64,000 nucleotides of DNA from an uncultured Exiguobacterium sp. (GTDB lineage Bacteria > Bacillota > Bacilli > Exiguobacteriales > Exiguobacteriaceae). Position numbers and translations under genes: made by a program. Under the pieces are notes generated by a model. It ran no database searches. It was not told where the DNA came from and saw only the letters and a list, made by a program, of their open reading frames with translations. This document shows positions 24,344 through 32,265 of the stretch, one piece after another (the stretch's first letter is position 1; each line of letters begins with the position of its first letter). The stretch lies in the NCBI GenBank assembly GCA_913775715.1, contig CAJYMC010000007.1, positions 1,116,001 through 1,180,000 on the forward strand, given 5' to 3'.

Positions 24344-24522
24344 CCGTGTTCTCCTGCTAATCCTAGTTTCGTTAAGTATGCGGTCATTGCTTCATCTACC
24401 GCTTTCACCTTCTCGACGTCTAAGTCTGTGCAGTAAGCGATATAATCGAACATCTCTTCCTCGTTCACGATCGGCATGCCGTTTGGTGCGTAATCCACTT
24501 TGAATGTAAATCGTTCTGCCAT
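24334..24522 (-). CDS. Small phage protein, 62 residues
   Basis: The start at 24520-24522 follows AGGAGGAATTGAA, which rules out the earlier in-frame start. The product (MAERFTFKVDYAPNGMPIV, then an acidic helix) is not recognised. The upstream gene ends at its start codon (TGA 24524-24526). Confidence 0.65.
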   Translation of the reverse strand: MAERFTFKVDYAPNGMPIVNEEEMFDYIAYCTDLDVEKVKAVDEAMTAYLTKLGLAGEHGAP

Positions 24523-24523
24523 T

Positions 24524-24730
24524 TCAATTCCTCCTTGGGGTTCTTCCAATGTCGGGTGGTCCGTCCTTGTCCAGTGTCAAACGATGCAAGTTGTGAATCT
24601 CATTCTTCTCATTTCCGTCGCAATCAATTACCCGTATGGTCGCTGTGATACTATGCAGCGTGGTGATCACACCATGATGGTTAGGCGAATTTTTGTACGT
24701 CGTTTTCACATTATCGTTTAGCTTGAACAA
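24524..24730 (-). CDS. Small phage protein, 68 residues, probable TTG start
   Basis: From a TTG at 24728-24730, behind AAGGGAGAGAAGG, the frame encodes LFKLNDNVKTTYKNSPNH with the first residue read as Met, and continues with a beta-rich section (VITTLHSITATIRVIDCDGN). The longer frame in front lacks a ribosome binding site. Family unknown. The product is positively charged at its C-terminus (DIGRTPRRN). Confidence 0.45.
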   Translation of the reverse strand: MFKLNDNVKTTYKNSPNHHGVITTLHSITATIRVIDCDGNEKNEIHNLHRLTLDKDGPPDIGRTPRRN

Positions 24731-24791
24731 GTGCCTTCTCTCCCTTCGTGTACTCCAAGCAATGGGCGGTACCCACTGGTTGCAGGACACG

Positions 24792-24814
24792 AAAAAAGCA
24801 CCCCGAAGGATGCT
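24792..24814 (-). terminator. Terminator of the 165-residue cargo gene
   Basis: On the minus strand AGCATCC, loop TTCG, GGGTGCT, then TTTTTT. Confidence 0.8.
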
Positions 24815-24819
24815 AATGC

Positions 24820-25317
24820 TCAATAGTGATTTTCATCTATACCATACAAAACAATGTCCTCTATCAATCCTCTTAGTGACTTTCGTGTGAACTTTTCAAT
24901 TTCAACAACTTCAAGTTCTTCCCCATCTGCTAAGATTTCGACATCAGTTTCATTAGATTTTACTATAATTTTAGCAATATTCTTAAATGCACTTTTAGAA
25001 TCCCAGTCAGGAATTCGGAAGTTCAATATAAACGTGAATTCACCTGAATTCCCACTAGTATAAGGGTGAAAGATGACCTCTCTTCGTAAATGAGGACCTT
25101 CTAACGCTACATCAACATACAAATTCGCACTCATTCCTTCATCGCTATTTTTATAGCTAACTAACGGATCTCCATCAATGCTGTATTTCTCAAATTCACT
25201 CGTTAAAGATTTAAAAACTGAAACAACTTCATCGTAAACCTCTTTTGGTGAATCATATTTTCTTGTCTCGATTTTCCAATCTAAATGTTTTTTTAATCGT
25301 TCTTCCAAGGTTCCCAT
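24820..25317 (-). CDS. Cargo (moron-like) protein, 165 residues, unknown function
   Basis: A soluble acidic protein with a helical N-terminus (LEERLKKHLDWKIETRKYD), a beta-rich middle (EVIFHPYTSGNSGEFTFILN) and a C-terminal helix. I do not recognise the family. The ATG at 25315-25317 is eight bases after AGGAG. The gene has its own TATAAT promoter element just upstream and its own terminator, and it is more A+T rich than the genes around it. These are typical marks of a separately expressed prophage cargo gene. Confidence 0.65.
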   Translation of the reverse strand: MGTLEERLKKHLDWKIETRKYDSPKEVYDEVVSVFKSLTSEFEKYSIDGDPLVSYKNSDEGMSANLYVDVALEGPHLRREVIFHPYTSGNSGEFTFILNFRIPDWDSKSAFKNIAKIIVKSNETDVEILADGEELEVVEIEKFTRKSLRGLIEDIVLYGIDENHY

Positions 25318-25334
25318 TTTCATTTCTCCTATCG

Positions 25335-25340
25335 ATTATA
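25335..25340 (-). promoter_or_regulatory. -10 element of the cargo gene
   Basis: A perfect TATAAT on the minus strand. Transcription would start about 10 bases before the coding region. No good -35 element is seen at 16-18 bases. Confidence 0.45.
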
Positions 25341-25626
25341 TTTTTATCACTCTAAATATATTCGATAAGTTACTTCCATTTCCTGCAAACAACGCACGAC
25401 CACTCCGCCCTAATACGACGACTCGGAAGTCTTTGCTATGTGTGTGGCTGCGTCATGCGCTGTTCGCAAGAGGCGATGGTCGAATCACGCAAGGAGTGGA
25501 TGATCCGGATCTCGCCTGTTGGTGTAGAGAGCCAGCCAAGGAGGAAGAAAACTGGATTTCTACAGTACAAGCATATCGCAGAAAACGGCGCCATTACTCT
25601 CTAAATCCTTCATTTTTCCTTCACCT
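25341..25626. other. Intergenic stretch without a convincing gene
   Basis: This stretch follows the terminator at 25627-25649 and precedes the cargo gene promoter. On the plus strand a 42-codon frame (25476-25604) could encode a short basic peptide, but its ATG has no properly spaced ribosome binding site. I see no repeat or tRNA. Confidence 0.4.
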
Positions 25627-25649
25627 AAAAAGACGCCCCGAAGGACGCC
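25627..25649 (-). terminator. Terminator after the small basic protein gene
   Basis: On the minus strand GGCGTCC, loop TTCG, GGGCGTC, then TTTTAGG. It is similar to the hairpins at 4111 and 24798. Confidence 0.75.
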
Positions 25650-25663
25650 TATTCAATTTTTGA

Positions 25664-25816
25664 TTAACGCTTCCTTTTCTTCGGTTTCGTCCTTCTTGTA
25701 TTCGCGATGAACGCCTTCTGATTCTGTTCATTTCTTACGTCGTCCAAGAATCGCACTACTTTATATTCTTGTAAAACTCGCTTATGACTAAATCTGCCTC
25801 GATTTCCGATTATCAT
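25664..25816 (-). CDS. Small basic protein, 50 residues
   Basis: A frame of 50 codons starting at ATG 25814-25816, which overlaps the upstream stop (ATGA) and has AGGAGG seven bases in front. The product is strongly basic, ending RRTKPKKRKR, so nucleic acid binding is possible. It lies directly before a terminator and is the last gene of the thyX group. Confidence 0.7.
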   Translation of the reverse strand: MIIGNRGRFSHKRVLQEYKVVRFLDDVRNEQNQKAFIANTRRTKPKKRKR

Positions 25817-26010
25817 TCCGATTCCTCCTTCCAATCCGTCTCCAACATCCAGTAAGACAAAAACGAGACCGTTTCATCGATTTCGGTATATTCCATCACA
25901 ATCCCGTGGTCACTACCCTTTAATCTATAGACTTCATCCCAGCGACCAACTCCATAAAACACTTTGTCGCGATCCTTATGAATCTCTTCAAGCGCTTCTG
26001 TGTATTTCAC
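25813..26010 (-). CDS. Small phage protein, weakly DUF2829-like
   Basis: A 65-residue protein from a GTG (26008-26010) that overlaps the thyX stop and follows GGGAGGGAGCGGA. Its pattern (KYTEALEEIHKD at the start, a Trp in the middle, and WMLETDWKEE at the end) recalls the DUF2829 family, which ends in a D-W-E motif and includes Thoeris inhibitors (Tad2). The match is weak and the protein is shorter than usual, so function stays open. Confidence 0.5.
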   Translation of the reverse strand: MKYTEALEEIHKDRDKVFYGVGRWDEVYRLKGSDHGIVMEYTEIDETVSFLSYWMLETDWKEESE

Positions 26011-26768
26011 TCCGCTCCCTCCCCGAAGAACATGTCCGTCCACGGCTCCGCCTCCGTCACGGCTTCTCGCATCTGGACGGCGAGGTCCTGAATCTCTGCC
26101 TGTGCGTGCGTATGCGGTCCACGCTTGCGATAGAAGTCGATGATGCTGCGTAGGTTCGCGGTCATCGTGAGGTTGCAGGCTGCTGCTTGTGGGAGGATTG
26201 ATCGCGCATCCTCTGCCGATACGCCTTGATCTCGTAGATAGTCATACTTGACCTGAATATCTCGCATCATCTCTTCGAACACCATCATCAAGATTTCCGG
26301 ATTCGGTGCGTTTACTTTCTTGATGCTTTCCGGAATCACGTAATCAAACCCGCCTGACTTATCACCACTCCCGAACTTGACGAACCGTTGTGACTGGACG
26401 CTGTAGCTGAACCCGACGCGATGCCGTGTCAGTTGCGCGAGCGCCGCCCGTGATAAGCCGCTGATCATGAACGTGAAGCTGAGGTGCTCGATCGTGCTCG
26501 TGTGACCGCTTTTCATGATGTGTCGTAGCAAGCGATCCGCTTCCGTCCCTTTACCACCATCCGCTGCTGATTCGTTGAAATACTTTTTCCCTTCTTTCAA
26601 AACGATTTCGAATGGAGTAAGCGGCGAATAACATGTCCGAATGGCAGTAAGTGCCACCGCTTGCCCGTCCACGACGTCTTCAATTCCCCCGTGCGCTTTC
26701 CAATAGTCCTTCCATGATTCCGTGACTTGTGTATGTGCCAGTAAATCGACTTCGAGTGTTTTTTGCAT
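26007..26768 (-). CDS. thyX: Flavin-dependent thymidylate synthase
   Basis: A 253-residue ThyX. The signature RHRVGFSYSVQSQR (115-128) is the R-H-R-x7-S motif of FAD-dependent thymidylate synthase, and HTSTIEHLSFTF is also typical. It makes dTMP from dUMP with methylene-tetrahydrofolate and NADPH. It works together with the phage dUTPase at 28265-28801. It sits behind AGGAGGAAGCTAC. Length is normal. Confidence 0.95.
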   Translation of the reverse strand: MQKTLEVDLLAHTQVTESWKDYWKAHGGIEDVVDGQAVALTAIRTCYSPLTPFEIVLKEGKKYFNESAADGGKGTEADRLLRHIMKSGHTSTIEHLSFTFMISGLSRAALAQLTRHRVGFSYSVQSQRFVKFGSGDKSGGFDYVIPESIKKVNAPNPEILMMVFEEMMRDIQVKYDYLRDQGVSAEDARSILPQAAACNLTMTANLRSIIDFYRKRGPHTHAQAEIQDLAVQMREAVTEAEPWTDMFFGEGAE

Positions 26769-26792
26769 GTAGCTTCCTCCTAAAGTGTCTAT

Positions 26793-27803
26793 TCATTCGT
26801 TCCATTCTCCGAAATCAACCGAGCATCCGCATCCCCCGATATCGAACAGGTCAATCTGTGTGTCCTCGGACTCGACGTCACTGTTCAACTGGCGCAAGGG
26901 ATAGGGTTTGTTGTCGCCGCCAGCAGTCTTCTTCATGAATGAATAGGTTGTGAACGCCGGATGTTCCGACATCGTCGAATCGATGGAAGCTGCTGGTGGG
27001 ATATACATCTTCGGTTTGTCTGCTCGTCCATAAAAGTAATCCCGATACGCGTCATCGATTTCATCGTACCGATACTGACGCTCTTCCTCGTCGATTTCGC
27101 CGGCTGGAATCTTCTTGATGAATCGGTAGGCATCGACACAAACCTTGAGATGGTGTTCTTGCTCCATCAACTTCTTGAACTCGTCCGGCATCTTCTCTTT
27201 CAGGTTTCGGTGATGCCCCTGTCCTCCCTTCACACAGCGTCCGTTGCAGTTGTTATGGGTAAATCCTAGGTCATACAAGACCGGCTGGCGCAGGTCATAT
27301 TTCTTGAGCGTCGCCGCATTGTCGATCAGCTCATCGATCATCGGGAAGACGACCTCGAACGGTTGCCAGTTCTTCTTGATGGGTCCTGCCCGGTGTTCCT
27401 CGTCCCACCCGATGCCGAAATAGAGCGTCGCGTCCGTCACGAAGTCCTCTTGCTTCAGGTATTCACGGTTTCGCCACTTCACGACCGGTGGCTCGATGCC
27501 TTTCTTCAGGAAATCACGTGATACTTTCATCTTCAGGAGCTTCGAACAGTCTCCGATGCGGCTGTTGTAGACGAGCTTCTTCTCGAACATCAGCTCGATC
27601 GGGTTGAGTCCGTTCGCATGTGTCAACATTGGCAGTTGCATCCGGTCGGCTGCCTGATAGATGAAGCGGTATAGGTCGTCGTTCTCCCACATCGTGTCCG
27701 TGAAATAGAGCAAGATGTTGTCGTCCGGGTAATTCGTCTTCACCCAGTCAGCGACGGAGAAGGAAGACTTCCCGCCACTGAAGAAGATGATATGGTTTTT
27801 CAT
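26793..27803 (-). CDS. PAPS-reductase-like PP-loop enzyme
   Basis: A 336-residue protein with the PP-loop SGGKSS (9-14) at its N-terminus, LLYFTDTMWENDDLYRF after it, and several cysteines, including NNCNGRCVKGG and the C-terminal GGCGCS. This is the phosphoadenosine phosphosulfate reductase/adenine nucleotide alpha hydrolase fold as found in many phages. Such enzymes adenylate a substrate or transfer sulfur; the phage substrate is unknown. The clustered cysteines could bind a metal or an Fe-S cluster. It is in one transcription unit with thyX (25-base gap). Confidence 0.8.
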   Translation of the reverse strand: MKNHIIFFSGGKSSFSVADWVKTNYPDDNILLYFTDTMWENDDLYRFIYQAADRMQLPMLTHANGLNPIELMFEKKLVYNSRIGDCSKLLKMKVSRDFLKKGIEPPVVKWRNREYLKQEDFVTDATLYFGIGWDEEHRAGPIKKNWQPFEVVFPMIDELIDNAATLKKYDLRQPVLYDLGFTHNNCNGRCVKGGQGHHRNLKEKMPDEFKKLMEQEHHLKVCVDAYRFIKKIPAGEIDEEERQYRYDEIDDAYRDYFYGRADKPKMYIPPAASIDSTMSEHPAFTTYSFMKKTAGGDNKPYPLRQLNSDVESEDTQIDLFDIGGCGCSVDFGEWNE

Positions 27804-27821
27804 GAGTCTTCCTCCTTCTTG

Positions 27822-28265
27822 TTAGTAGCCGTCCCCGAAATGGTCGTGCACGATCCCGAGGAGCTTGTGCTTGATGCCGTAGTACGTGTTCGTGCTGTAG
27901 ATCTGCATCATCGACATGACCAGCTCGTCCTTGCGGTAGTACCGCGGGTCGTACAGCAGTTCCCACAGCTCGCGTTGCTGGTCGTCGATCAGCGTGTCGT
28001 GGATCCGGCTCAGGATGACGTAGCGTTGCTCAAGCAGGCTCACCTCGTCCATCGCCAGCGTGTAGCGCTCGACCTTGCTGCTCGGTGCCTGGTGCGTCTG
28101 GACCTCGCTCGGGTTGTACCCCGGCGTCAGCTTCGTCGCGGACATCTCTGCCATCGCCCGTTTGCTCTCGATGCGGCTCGGGAGCGTGAAGTATTCCTTC
28201 AGGTACTTGGCGGCGACCTTCCGCTGTGCCTTCGTCAGGCGTGTCTCGAACAGGCGCTCCTGCAT
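27822..28265 (-). CDS. ArpU/RinA-like late transcription regulator
   Basis: A 147-residue protein from ATG 28263-28265, which overlaps the dUTPase stop (TGATG) and has GGAGGG in front. It is helical, with a sigma-region-4-like end (YYRKDELVMSMMQIYSTNTYYGIKHKLLG). Proteins of this size just before the packaging genes are often ArpU/RinA regulators that switch on late transcription. Position and shape support the call; the sequence match is moderate. Confidence 0.6.
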   Translation of the reverse strand: MQERLFETRLTKAQRKVAAKYLKEYFTLPSRIESKRAMAEMSATKLTPGYNPSEVQTHQAPSSKVERYTLAMDEVSLLEQRYVILSRIHDTLIDDQQRELWELLYDPRYYRKDELVMSMMQIYSTNTYYGIKHKLLGIVHDHFGDGY

Positions 28266-28801
28266 CAGTATCCCTCCGCGATTCGGACGTAATTCGTCGA
28301 ATTTTTCCGCTCGTACATGTTCAGGATGTCCTCTTCCGTGTAGCCGAGTTGCTCGAGGATCAGTGACCACGCGGCGAGCATCTTCGACGTATCGCTTGCC
28401 TGCAAGAGGTTGATGTAGAGATAGTCGAACGTCTCGTTCTGCAGCACGAACGTCTGGCGGTCGAACTGGGCGCGGTCATACTCAATCGCACGGGGCGTCT
28501 TCTTCGGGTAATCCGTCATCAGCAGCGAGCAGTAGAAGTGGAGCCAGTCGATCGCTTCTTCGAGCAGTTTCTTCGGATCCATGCGCTTGTTGCTCCAGTA
28601 CTTGAACGTCTTCGTCTCGTTGATCATCTCGCCGGCTTCGACGAGCAGGGCGACGTAACGCTTGCTGTGCAGATCGTGCGCGAACTCATCCGGCGTGATG
28701 CCGCGGGATTCGCAGATGCTGTGGTCGAGCAAGACCTGCTTCTCGCAGATCGCTTCGAGCGTCGACGGGCTGATGATGAGCGGTTGCGGTTCGTGTGTCA
28801 T
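28265..28801 (-). CDS. Dimeric all-alpha dUTPase (MazG-like)
   Basis: A 178-residue protein of the dUTPase_2 type. The two metal-binding helices are visible: YVALLVEAGEMINETKTFKYW and LLEEAIDWLHFYCSLL (E-x-x-E and E-E-x-x-D patterns). It hydrolyses dUTP to dUMP, which keeps uracil out of DNA and feeds ThyX. Its start follows AGGAGCTACCACAT. Confidence 0.85.
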   Translation of the reverse strand: MTHEPQPLIISPSTLEAICEKQVLLDHSICESRGITPDEFAHDLHSKRYVALLVEAGEMINETKTFKYWSNKRMDPKKLLEEAIDWLHFYCSLLMTDYPKKTPRAIEYDRAQFDRQTFVLQNETFDYLYINLLQASDTSKMLAAWSLILEQLGYTEEDILNMYERKNSTNYVRIAEGY

Positions 28802-28832
28802 ATGTGGTAGCTCCTTCTATGTGTGGGATATG

Positions 28833-29444
28833 TCATTCTGGTTTGCGTCTAATCGGGAACCCGTGCTTTTCACGGAAACGGAGGAGTGTACTGTTTGAGA
28901 TGCCATACTTCCGTGCAATCTCCGTATATTTCAGCTCGCCCCTTGCCAAGTCATCCGCAATGTCAAGTTCGAGTTCGTTTATATCAAGCGTGCGATAGTT
29001 TGTCGGGCGCCGTTCAATCTCGGCATCGTCCATCCAGGTTCGCAAGACTTCGCGATCCACTTTGAGCATCGTGGCAATCGTGTTGAGCGACTTTTTTTCC
29101 AGCTCGTACCAGACGTACAGTTGTTCATCCGTCGGTCGTTTATCCTCACTCGGTCGCTTGTAGTCGCCGACACTCACTTTCATCACCCTACACCAATGGG
29201 TGATCGTCGTGGGAGAAACGCCGTAGTGCGCCGCGACGTCTTTTGCCTTCATCAGTCGTTCGAATCGTTCGACGAGATCGGAGCGGTCAGGCATGGGTAC
29301 CCGCTTCGGTACAGGGATTTCGAATTGCTTGATCAATTTCTCGATATGGTAGCGATCGACTCCCGACCATTCGCTGTACTGGCGAATCGAGATGTTGCGA
29401 TCGATGAGGTAATGCTTCAACTCGGAAGCAGATGGGACATACAT
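28833..29444 (-). CDS. Multi-HTH DNA-binding protein
   Basis: A 203-residue protein with three or four helix-turn-helix-like units: IRQYSEWSGVDRYHIEKL, AKDVAAHYGVSPTTITHW, LNTIATMLKVDREVLRTW and YTEIARKYGISNSTLLRF. It is a probable phage regulator with tandem DNA-binding domains. The start lies behind AAAGGAGAACGTC. No ligand or enzyme domain is visible. A second protein with similar units is encoded at 31256-31855. Confidence 0.75.
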   Translation of the reverse strand: MYVPSASELKHYLIDRNISIRQYSEWSGVDRYHIEKLIKQFEIPVPKRVPMPDRSDLVERFERLMKAKDVAAHYGVSPTTITHWCRVMKVSVGDYKRPSEDKRPTDEQLYVWYELEKKSLNTIATMLKVDREVLRTWMDDAEIERRPTNYRTLDINELELDIADDLARGELKYTEIARKYGISNSTLLRFREKHGFPIRRKPE

Positions 29445-29519
29445 GACGTTCTCCTTTCTAGTCGTCTAGCTAAGTGACGGGGCGATTTATCTTCGACAGA
29501 ATGCAGTCGCGCATAGCAA

Positions 29520-29783
29520 TCATCTTCCTGGGCGATACCCTAACTTAAATGGCGTGTACAAATGGCGAATGCCAGCCAAATAGAATTTACGGTTACAACC
29601 ACGAAAAACAAAATCAATGTTGACATTCTCTTTGATCGTTCCGTCTTCGAGTAAATACTTGTTAGGAATCCATACATTTTGGTTTGTTCCGTTAAGTGTG
29701 AAACGGCGCGCCTTTAAACCTTTGTAATTTCGCTTGATTTGTTGCAAAGGCACTCCTTTGTAATATTGAAACGAATAATTCAT
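29520..29783 (-). CDS. Small phage protein, 87 residues
   Basis: A basic, beta-rich protein (NVWIPNKYLLEDGTI, NIDFVFRGCNRKFYLAGIRH). I do not recognise it. It has a ribosome binding site GAGATGAGGAA and stands between the regulator gene and recU-like gene. More A+T rich than its neighbours. Confidence 0.6.
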   Translation of the reverse strand: MNYSFQYYKGVPLQQIKRNYKGLKARRFTLNGTNQNVWIPNKYLLEDGTIKENVNIDFVFRGCNRKFYLAGIRHLYTPFKLGYRPGR

Positions 29784-29840
29784 TTCCTCATCTCCTTTTT
29801 AGCTTTAGAGTAATTTCAAGTCACTTTAGAGCTTATTTGG

Positions 29841-30353
29841 TTACTTTTGTATCGCGTCCATCCAGTCCACCGCGCACCCGTTCGTCGCCGCGATCTCCGT
29901 CCCATATGCCTCGAACGTTGCGAGCGGGATCGATGCCCGGTTGCTGTATTTCGTCCAGCCGTCGTACGCTTCGATGAGCGGCTTCGGAGGTAGGAGGTAC
30001 ATCTTCCCCGTCTTGCTGAAACGGACGAGCAGGAAGGCTAGCGTATCGAGCTTCTCGTAGGCGCGGAACAGTTCGACTTGATGCGCCTTGATTTGTTTGA
30101 GCGGGAAGCTCGTCTCTGCCGTCTGCTTGGCTTCGAAGAACACGCCTTGTCCGCCTTTGAGTGACCCGAAGTAATCCAGTCCGTTTGATTTCGCGTAGAC
30201 CGACTTGCTGAACCCTTCCTTGCCCTTGCCGAACGTCTTGACCGTCGGCTCTGCCTTCATGATGAGTGCCTTGCCTTGGAGCTTGTAGACCTGATTCGCC
30301 TGCTCGATCATCATCTCGAATTGTTTGCCTGCTTGTTGCGCGGTTTTCCCCAT
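29841..30353 (-). CDS. recU: RecU-like Holliday junction resolvase
   Basis: A 170-residue protein with RecU family features: QAGKQFEMMIEQAN at the N-terminus, SNGLDYFGSLKGGQGVFFEAKQT (core nuclease motif with D and E-x-K; the ends are quoted here only as SNGLDYFG and FFEAKQT), and HQVELFRAYEKLDTLAFLLVRF. It cleaves Holliday junctions in recombination-dependent replication and works with the ERF annealing protein and SSB of this phage. It overlaps the small upstream gene by 43 bases. Confidence 0.85.
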   Translation of the reverse strand: MGKTAQQAGKQFEMMIEQANQVYKLQGKALIMKAEPTVKTFGKGKEGFSKSVYAKSNGLDYFGSLKGGQGVFFEAKQTAETSFPLKQIKAHQVELFRAYEKLDTLAFLLVRFSKTGKMYLLPPKPLIEAYDGWTKYSNRASIPLATFEAYGTEIAATNGCAVDWMDAIQK

Positions 30354-30511
30354 TCTTGCCAGCCATCCTTTCGTAATGCGTCGTATTCGTGTGCGATGAA
30401 ATCCCCGTATTGCCAGACACGTTGCGTCGTGCCCGTCTCCTTCTCGATCTTGTACAGCGTCACGCCCCGTAAGAGATGCGTCCGCTTCACACCCGGTGCA
30501 GTCCGCGCCAT
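30311..30511 (-). CDS. Small phage protein, 66 residues
   Basis: The frame starts at ATG 30509-30511 behind AGGAGGTGCGCGT, a strong start that the longer open frame in front lacks. The product contains VTLYKIEKETGTTQRVWQYGD, quoted as VTLYKIEKE and RVWQYGD, and is probably a small beta-type fold. It overlaps recU at its 3' end. Unknown function. Confidence 0.6.
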   Translation of the reverse strand: MARTAPGVKRTHLLRGVTLYKIEKETGTTQRVWQYGDFIAHEYDALRKDGWQEWGKPRNKQANNSR

Positions 30512-30792
30512 ACGCGCACCTCCTGCTCCTTTCCGGCGTAGCGTCGTGTCTGCGTCTCCCGTGCCTCTAAGGTCGTCGCGAACGGCGTCCAGCCCGTCAT
30601 GCGGTAGTAGTTGAGGGCGTCGCGGTAGCTGAGTTCCCGGTGCGTGCCCTTCTTGATGTTGTAGACGTCGTACTTGCTGCTGAGCGACAGTTGCAGGTCG
30701 CCCCGGATGAGCACGATCCGTCCGCCGTAGGCGTTCAGGTAATCCGTCAACTGCTTGAACTGCTTGACCTTCGTTTGTTTCACCTTCGTCAT
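30487..30792 (-). CDS. Small phage protein, 101 residues
   Basis: A basic protein (pattern KVKQTKVKQFKQL at the start) with a central beta-rich part (GGRIVLIRGDLQLSLSSKYD) and YRDALNYYRMTGWTPF, which suggests a small nucleic-acid or tail-less accessory protein. Not recognised. It overlaps the next gene by 25 bases. Confidence 0.55.
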   Translation of the reverse strand: MTKVKQTKVKQFKQLTDYLNAYGGRIVLIRGDLQLSLSSKYDVYNIKKGTHRELSYRDALNYYRMTGWTPFATTLEARETQTRRYAGKEQEVRVWRGLHRV

Positions 30793-30818
30793 CTGTGTCA
30801 GCCCCCTGTGTATTCGAA

Positions 30819-31259
30819 TTAGCTTTTGCGTGCCGCCTTCTGGAATGTCTGGTCCCGTCTCGTGTTGTTGTCGTATTTGTTGTCGACCGTCTTATAGAGT
30901 TGCTGGATGCGTTCCTCACGTTTACGGATGGACTGCGCTGCTTCTCGTCGTGAGGCGTCCCGAAGTTCGTTGATTTGTTCCTGCGTAGCGAATCCGTTCT
31001 CTAGCATGAAGAGTCGCATCGCTTTTGCTTCACAGATGGATTCCGTGAGTTGCTTGTCTGCCATCGTCGATTCGTGCCGGATTTGGTTCGCGACCTTGTT
31101 GATTTGTTTGATCTTCGATAACATCGAATGCTTGTCGTCATGATTCTTGGAACGCTTCAGTTTCCGGTGAAGCTCTTCCACCTGTTCTTCGAGCGACTCT
31201 AGGACGTTGCTGTCGGTCGATACACGTGTTCCGCATTTCTTGCATGAAATGATTCTCAT
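30819..31259 (-). CDS. Zinc-ribbon coiled-coil protein
   Basis: A 146-residue protein from ATG 31257-31259, which overlaps the upstream stop and has GAGGAGGAG in front. It begins with CKKC, half of a zinc ribbon, and continues with long charged helices (LEEQVEELHRKLKRSKNHDD, REAAQSIRKREERIQQL). It may be a DNA- or RNA-associated structural protein. Family unknown. Confidence 0.6.
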   Translation of the reverse strand: MRIISCKKCGTRVSTDSNVLESLEEQVEELHRKLKRSKNHDDKHSMLSKIKQINKVANQIRHESTMADKQLTESICEAKAMRLFMLENGFATQEQINELRDASRREAAQSIRKREERIQQLYKTVDNKYDNNTRRDQTFQKAARKS

Positions 31260-31855
31260 CTCATCTCCTCCTCGATGACGAAGCGGACCTCCGTCTGTTT
31301 GATCAGCTTGCCGTCCTGCTCGACGACGTCGAACTTCGTCTTGATGCGGGCGTTGTCGATCTGGTGGGCGACGTAGTGCACCCATTTGTCCTTCGCGGTG
31401 TTGCGTGCCTCTGCGATGGCTTCGGTCATGTCCAGTTCCTCCTTTGATAGTTGGGCGATCGTGTAGCGTTCCGAGAAGCCTTCACCTTCTAGCGTGACAG
31501 CGGTCTCTCGTGCGGCGAGTGATGCGTCAGGTGCGACGAGCTGGGTGCCATCCTGATCGATCAATCCAAGTCGGACTAAGCGACGTTTCACGTTTGAATG
31601 CGATGAGTGGATCACCCTCGTGATGCCGTAGATAGTCAACCCTTCGTGATAGAGTGAAATCAGTTTTTCATCCGGTACATGTGGCGCAGGACCGAATTGT
31701 TTCTTTACAGGCAACGGTTCTGGACGTTCGACTGGATGGACACCGCTGGAGGAAATGACTTCCTCCACGTGTGCCAACGATAAATTGTCGAGTGTCGCAA
31801 TCTGTTCAGCGGTCATGCCGCGTTCGTAGCGTTTGAGGATCAGTTCGGGTGTCAT
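31256..31855 (-). CDS. HTH-containing phage protein
   Basis: A 199-residue protein with HTH-like units in the first half (LILKRYERGMTAEQIATLDN and ISLYHEGLTIYGITRVIHSS) and a helical second half. It resembles the multi-HTH protein at 28833-29444 in its N-terminal layout. Probably a DNA-binding regulator. Its ATG overlaps the YopX stop. Confidence 0.65.
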   Translation of the reverse strand: MTPELILKRYERGMTAEQIATLDNLSLAHVEEVISSSGVHPVERPEPLPVKKQFGPAPHVPDEKLISLYHEGLTIYGITRVIHSSHSNVKRRLVRLGLIDQDGTQLVAPDASLAARETAVTLEGEGFSERYTIAQLSKEELDMTEAIAEARNTAKDKWVHYVAHQIDNARIKTKFDVVEQDGKLIKQTEVRFVIEEEMR

Positions 31856-32253
31856 AAATCATCCTCGCTTTCTAGCAGATGGGGATGCTCGTATTTGTTC
31901 CCGATGACTTCGCTCTCTTCCGAAAGATACTGTTGATACTCAAACATCGGGTAATTGTGTGTACAAAACGCGCCATCTTTAAAAACAATTTGTTCATGGT
32001 GATAAGTCGCGTTTGTATTCTCGGGCGTTTCGTAAAAATCAGGAATTTTTAAAACGTCACCTTCGTAAATCTCCTTGCCGTACATATCTTTGAGCCCTGT
32101 TGAATAAGAAACCCATTCTTGTTTGACGTGCACGATTGGCGGGTTATTTATATCACCGAAGTAAACTTCTCCCGTCGCTGTCATGTACAAGTCACAATCT
32201 GTAATCCATTCTTTTTGCTGGTCATCCCACGCGCGAAATTTAAAACGAGTCAT
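31852..32253 (-). CDS. YopX family protein
   Basis: A 133-residue protein with the YopX signature: KFRAWDDQQKEWI at the start and YSTGLKDMYGKEIYEGDVL in the middle. YopX proteins are common in Firmicute phages and have no established function. The start follows GGGGGAGAAAAG. Confidence 0.9.
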   Translation of the reverse strand: MTRFKFRAWDDQQKEWITDCDLYMTATGEVYFGDINNPPIVHVKQEWVSYSTGLKDMYGKEIYEGDVLKIPDFYETPENTNATYHHEQIVFKDGAFCTHNYPMFEYQQYLSEESEVIGNKYEHPHLLESEDDL

Positions 32254-32265
32254 CTTTTCTCCCCC

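Noticed and set aside
25476..25604. Plus-strand 42-codon frame
   Set aside because: The sequence looks faintly protein-like, but the ATG lacks a spaced ribosome binding site and the frame runs against the operon. Not supported enough to call.
27792..28292. Plus-strand frame of 166 codons
   Set aside because: It is the shadow of the ArpU-like and dUTPase genes; no ribosome binding site and low-complexity Val/Leu/Arg composition.
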